64,000 nt of DNA from the NCBI GenBank assembly GCA_963706515.1, contig CAVPMW010000010.1:186001-250000 (forward strand), written 5' to 3'. A program made the position numbers and the translations under genes. Positions within the stretch are counted from its first letter, which is position 1. Every line of letters begins with the position of its first letter. Shown one piece after another: positions 60,028-64,000 of this stretch. This stretch comes from CAVPMW01 sp963706515. GTDB taxonomy: Bacteria > Chloroflexota > Anaerolineae > Anaerolineales > UBA4823. Under the pieces are notes generated by a model. That model was given only the letters and a program-made list of their open reading frames with translations. It was not told the origin of the DNA and did not search any database.

Positions 60028-63000
60028 CGCGCCGAAGTTCCAACTGTGTGCACTGTCTCGCCAAGCCGGTTCAGAACTGCCAGCAACCGGTCCCGCCAAT
60101 CTGTTAGCGGACCGATCGGCATCCACAAGGCGGTTTTTCCGACCCGAATCTCCGGTAATAAGCCCTGCAGATTTTCGGGGATCTCATTCTCTGGGTAGCG
60201 GAAAACGAGCTGATTATTCTCTGAGGTGATTGAGTATAAGCCCGCTCTCTCTGCCAGAAGCTTCACCCGCAGCTGGTAAAGGAGGTTTACTACCATCTCC
60301 GGCAGTGGTCCAAACCGGTCGGTTAGCTCTTCCTGCAGGGCTTCGATCTCAGCCTCCGAGCCGATGTTCGACAGCCGCCGGTATAGCCCCAGCCGGACGG
60401 TCTTATCCGGGAATGTAATCCGCCGGGATGCTGACCGGGAGAGGCAGCTCGACGTTCACTGAGATCAGCGCACTATCAAATTCTTCCAAAATCCGGCTGC
60501 TCCCCCCGCCATTTTGCGACCGCAGCCGGCGGACAGCCGCAGCCAGCAGGCGGGTGTACAGATGAAAACCGACTGCGGCAATATGCCCATGCTGGCGGGT
60601 GCCCAGGATATCGCCGGTGCCGCGGATTTCCAGGTCGCGCATGGCGATCGAGAATCCTGCTCCGAGCTGGGTGTTCTCGGCAATCGTCTCCAGGCGCTGG
60701 CGGCCCTCTTCAGTCGGCGGGATGCGTTTATGGCGGAAGAAATAGGCATAGGCGCGCTGAGCGCCGCGGCCCACCCGGCCGCGCAGCTGGTAGAGCTGCG
60801 CCAGACCGAAGGTGTCTGCCCGGTCGACGATCAAAGTATTGGCATTCGGGATATCCAGGCCGGATTCGATGATCGAGGTGCTCAGCAGAATGTCGACCTC
60901 GCCGACGGTGAACTCTTCCATGCGGTTGGACAGCTCGTGCTCGTCCATCTGACCGTGGGCAATACCGATGCGCGCTTCGGGGACCAGCTTGTTCAAATGG
61001 GATTCCATCGCTCCGATGGTCTGGACCCGGTTGTGGACAAAGAAGACCTGCCCGCCGCGCTCCAGCTCGCGCAGGATCGCCTGGCGCACCAGACGCGGCG
61101 AGTACGGCCCCACATGGGTGATGATCGGCAGGCGCTCTTCCGGCGGCGTGTTGATGGTCGAGATATCGCGCACACCGGTCAGCGCCATATACAGCGTGCG
61201 CGGGATCGGGGTGGCGGTCAGGGTCAGCACATCCACTTCGGTGCGCATCTTTTTAAGGCTCTCTTTGTGGGTCACGCCGAAGCGCTGCTCTTCGTCGATG
61301 ATCAGCAATCCCAGGTCTTTGAACTGCACATCCGAGGAGAGCAAGCGATGGGTGCCGATGATGATATCGATTCCACCTGCAGCCAGCTTTTGGATGATCT
61401 CCTGCTGCTGCTGGTGGCTGCGGAAGCGGGAGAGCATCTCCACCTCCACCGGGAAAGCCGCCAGGCGCTGCTGGAAGGTGTTGTAATGCTGTTGCGCCAG
61501 GACCGTGGTTGGCACCAGCATGGCGACCTGCTTGCCATCCAGGACGGCTTTGAACGCTGCCCGCAAGGCGACTTCGGTCTTGCCATAGCCCACATCGCCG
61601 CAGATCAGGCGGTCCATTGGGCGGTCGCTTTCCATATCACTCTTCACCTCCGCGAGCACCCGCATCTGGTCTTCGGTTTCGATGTACGGGAAGCTGGCTT
61701 CCAGCTCTTTCTGCCAGGCGGTATCGGTGCCGAAAGCATGTCCGGGTACAATGTTCCGTCTGGCATACAGATCGAGCAGATCTTCGGCTACTTCCTGGAC
61801 CGCTTCTTTTACGTAATGCTTGACGTTCTTCCACTCCGCTCTACCCAGGCGGCTGAGGGTAGGAGTACGATTATCCGGACCCACGTAGCGGGTCAGGCGG
61901 TCCGCCTGGTGGACGGGGACATACAGCTGCGCTTCATCGGCGTACTCGATGCACAGGTATTCTCGTTCCACCCCATCGACCGTGCGCCGGACCAGACCCT
62001 GCAGCTGACCGATCCCGTGATCGACGTGGACGACCCAGTCTCCAGGCTGTAAATCCGAGTATGGCGCTTCCGGCGGTTCGGCGATTACTCGATGGGGACG
62101 GCGAGGCTCCGGACGTCTCCAGCCGAATATTTCACCATCGGTCAGGAGGATGATCGAATTCCCATCCTGCGGTGAAAAAACCCAACCTTCTCCCAGGCTG
62201 CTTTCGATGAATACCGGCTGGCTGCCCGGTTCACCCTGATTCAATAACTGCTCGGACCAGAGCTCCTGAAGGCGGGCTGATTGGCGGGAGACAACGAACA
62301 AATTATCTCCGGCGCTGTAGTGATCGTCGATAAAATCCATCACCTGCTTTAACCGTCCGCCAAAACGGGGACCTGATGAAAAAGCACCGCCGACAGGATT
62401 CAAGCGCTCATCATCACTTAGATCATCGACAATACCCATGCCCAATTCCAGACCTGGGTAGCGGCTGAGCGAGTCGGTGATTTCAGACCAGGTGATGTAG
62501 GGAATCGGGAATTCTGCTGGCAAGGTGCCATCGGCAACCGAATCGCGGCGCAGGTTAACCGCTTGCTCCTCAATCTCGAGCACCAGATCTTGAACGGCCT
62601 GCAGGTTATCCATCACGACCAGCGCCTGCCGCGGCAGATAATCTAACAGGCAGGCTGGGGTCGGGTTGTAGACGGGGATGAAGAACTCGCCGGAAGCCTC
62701 CGGATCATAAGATTTCCCCGTTCCGAGGTCGCCGCCAACACTCATCTGCCTTTGCAAGTATTCTCTGGCAGGGGTTACCCAGATTTTATCCGCCGGGGTA
62801 GGAGATGCCGGTGCGCCTGGGAGGGACTTAATAGTCACCTGGGTAAAGGGATCGAAGCGGCGCAGGGTATCAATCTGGTCGCCGAAGAAATCCAGGCGCA
62901 CCGGCGAAGGATCGGCGGTAGGCCAGACGTCCAGGATGCCTCCCCGGCGTCCAAACTGACCCGGCGAGATCACGGTATTTACCGGCTCGTAGTTCAGCGC

Positions 63001-63498
63001 AACCAGCCATTCCACCAGCTCTCCCATGGAGATCGACTGTCCCTGGCGCAATACCCTGGCTGCTTTTAAGAATTCACGCCTCGGCAGGGTACGGGTCATC
63101 AGTGCGCGGGCGGGTGCAATGATTATTGGGGGGAGTTCTGGGACAGTCCCCCCGGGAATATGGTAGGTCGCCAGAGCGGTCAATACCTGCAGGCGATCTC
63201 GGCGGGTCGTCTCACCCCAGGCAGCATTTTCGTAAAACAGAGGCGTCGGCTCGGGGAAGAATAGCCGGGGAATATCCGGCAGCCATAAACCAAGCTCATC
63301 AGCTTGAACGAGAGCATGGTCTGTACGGTCGGTTAAAAAGATAACCGGACGATTTAATTCGGAATATAAAGCTGCCAGGAATGGCAGGCGAGCCGACCGG
63401 CGTAAATCCAGCGGAGGCAGGGTTTCACCGGCGCGCACAGCAGAAAAGGTTTCAGCAAACGCGAGGCGCAGCCGGCTGACGATCTCTTCAAGCGCCAC
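60024..63498 (-). CDS. mfd: Transcription-repair coupling factor Mfd (frameshifted near end)
   Basis: Mfd removes stalled RNA polymerase and recruits UvrA. Restored length is about 1157 residues. In order: the UvrB-like N-domain, the CarD-like polymerase-binding domain (LQPGDWVVHVDHGIGQLQGL), the helicase core (GDVGYGKTEVALRAAFKAVL; LLIIDEEQRFGVTHKESLKK; LTATPIPRTLYMALTGVRDI; QLRGRVGRGAQRAYAYFF) and the C-terminal domain. One extra G at about 60407 separates IPADYIP from KTVRLGLYRRLSNIGSEAE, and the end is TVHTVGTSAR. GTG 63498 overlaps pth by 11 bp; the stop overlaps the phosphoglycosyl transferase start. Confidence 0.94.
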
Positions 63499-64000
63499 GG
63501 CTGCCCCCGCTTGAGTTGTATCGATTCATTGCTGTCACCAGATCCTCGCTGACAAATGTCAAAACTGCTTCGATCGCCCGCTCCAGTGTGGGTTGGATGG
63601 TCTCCTGCTCAACTGGAGAAAAATCATGGAGGACGTACGAGGCGGCGCCCATTCGTCCAGGTGGGCGGTGAATTCCGATGCGCAAGCGGGGAATCTCCTG
63701 CGTGCCCAGGCACTCGACCACCGAAGCCATCCCCTTCTGACCGGCAGAGCCGCCGTTCGGGCGGATGCGGATCGTCCCCAGGGGAAGATCCACATCGTCG
63801 TAGGCAACCAGCAAACGCTCGAGGGGAATCTTGTAGAAATTTACCAGTGAGACGACTGCCTGTCCGGACAGGTTCATATAAGTTTGAGGTTTGGCCAGGA
63901 TCAACTTGCGTCCGTTGTATTCGCCTTTGGTGACCAGGGCTTTCGATTCCACTCGGGAAAACGTAACTCCCAGCCGGGCAGCGAGGCCATCAAGCAGCAT
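63488..64000 (-). CDS. pth: Peptidyl-tRNA hydrolase, N-terminally cut by the window
   Basis: Pth frees tRNA from dropped-off peptidyl-tRNA. The 170 residues seen start inside the protein (MLLDGLAARLG follows the usual NIGF segment, which lies outside). KPQTYMNLSGQAVVSLVNFY, LLVAYDDVDLPLGTIRIRPN and GGSAGQKGMASVV identify the family. The catalytic His is beyond the window. mfd starts within its last codons. Confidence 0.93.
   Translation of the reverse strand: MLLDGLAARLGVTFSRVESKALVTKGEYNGRKLILAKPQTYMNLSGQAVVSLVNFYKIPLERLLVAYDDVDLPLGTIRIRPNGGSAGQKGMASVVECLGTQEIPRLRIGIHRPPGRMGAASYVLHDFSPVEQETIQPTLERAIEAVLTFVSEDLVTAMNRYNSSGGSRGA

Noticed and set aside
60514..62052. 512-residue open frame on the plus strand across mfd
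   Set aside because: It is entirely antisense to well-conserved Mfd motifs, has no ribosome site or family features, and looks like a codon-bias shadow.
1..64000. CRISPR array, prophage, transposon or tRNA genes
   Set aside because: No direct-repeat array, integrase or transposase frame, terminal repeats or tRNA cloverleaf was noticed while reading the window.

Overview
The window reads as bacterial chromosome of roughly 55% GC. It most resembles a Chloroflexota genome of the Anaerolineae type: a contiguous S10-spc-alpha ribosomal cluster, a dcw cluster in the order mraZ-rsmH-ftsL-ftsI-murF-mraY-murD-ftsW-murG-cvpA-murC-murB-ddl-ftsQ-ftsA-ftsZ, a B12-dependent ribonucleotide reductase beside nrdR, and a MaeB-type malic enzyme. 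That assignment is inferred from gene content and protein flavour; no marker search was run. No rRNA, tRNA, CRISPR array, IS element or prophage was recognised.

Layout. 1-16.5 kb (+): ribosomal proteins L3 to S9 with secY, adk, map, rpoA and truA, ending at a hairpin. 16.6-25.1 kb: a mixed block with a MazG pyrophosphohydrolase (+), a small membrane protein, an RlmI-like methyltransferase and tryptophanase (-), a lipoprotein and MBL-fold hydrolase (+), then recX-rny (-). 25.1-29.7 kb: a 0.7 kb gap holding a minus-strand terminator, malic enzyme (+) and a SufS-like desulfurase (-). 29.8-47.7 kb (+): the dcw cluster, which starts at a clear promoter followed by three MraZ-type repeats and ends at tandem hairpins; murE is absent. 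48-53 kb (+): nrdR, nrdJ, a deoxynucleoside kinase and a secreted DUF5666 protein. 53-64 kb (-): pth-mfd, which runs by stop/start overlap into a glycan-type operon, and finally a UbiA prenyltransferase.

The most unusual locus is at 54.2-60.0 kb (-). It encodes a PglC-like phosphoglycosyl transferase, E1-alpha and E1-beta of a 2-oxoacid dehydrogenase, a three-part fusion (lipoyl domain, E1/E3-binding-type linker domain, PglD/NeuD-type left-handed beta-helix acyltransferase), a PhzF-family enzyme and a DegT/PglE-type aminotransferase. The fusion looks like a dehydrogenase E2 whose catalytic core was replaced by an amino-sugar N-acyltransferase. This suggests that a 2-oxoacid-derived acyl group is passed from lipoyl-lysine directly to a nucleotide amino-sugar, which is then loaded on a lipid carrier. 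The function is inference; the gene order and domain order are read from the sequence.

Data quality. At least 21 single-base frame disruptions (15 extra, 6 missing bases) interrupt otherwise conserved genes. Sixteen fall in the first 15.6 kb. Sequencing or assembly error is the likeliest cause, so those genes are annotated as whole reading units with the break positions stated.
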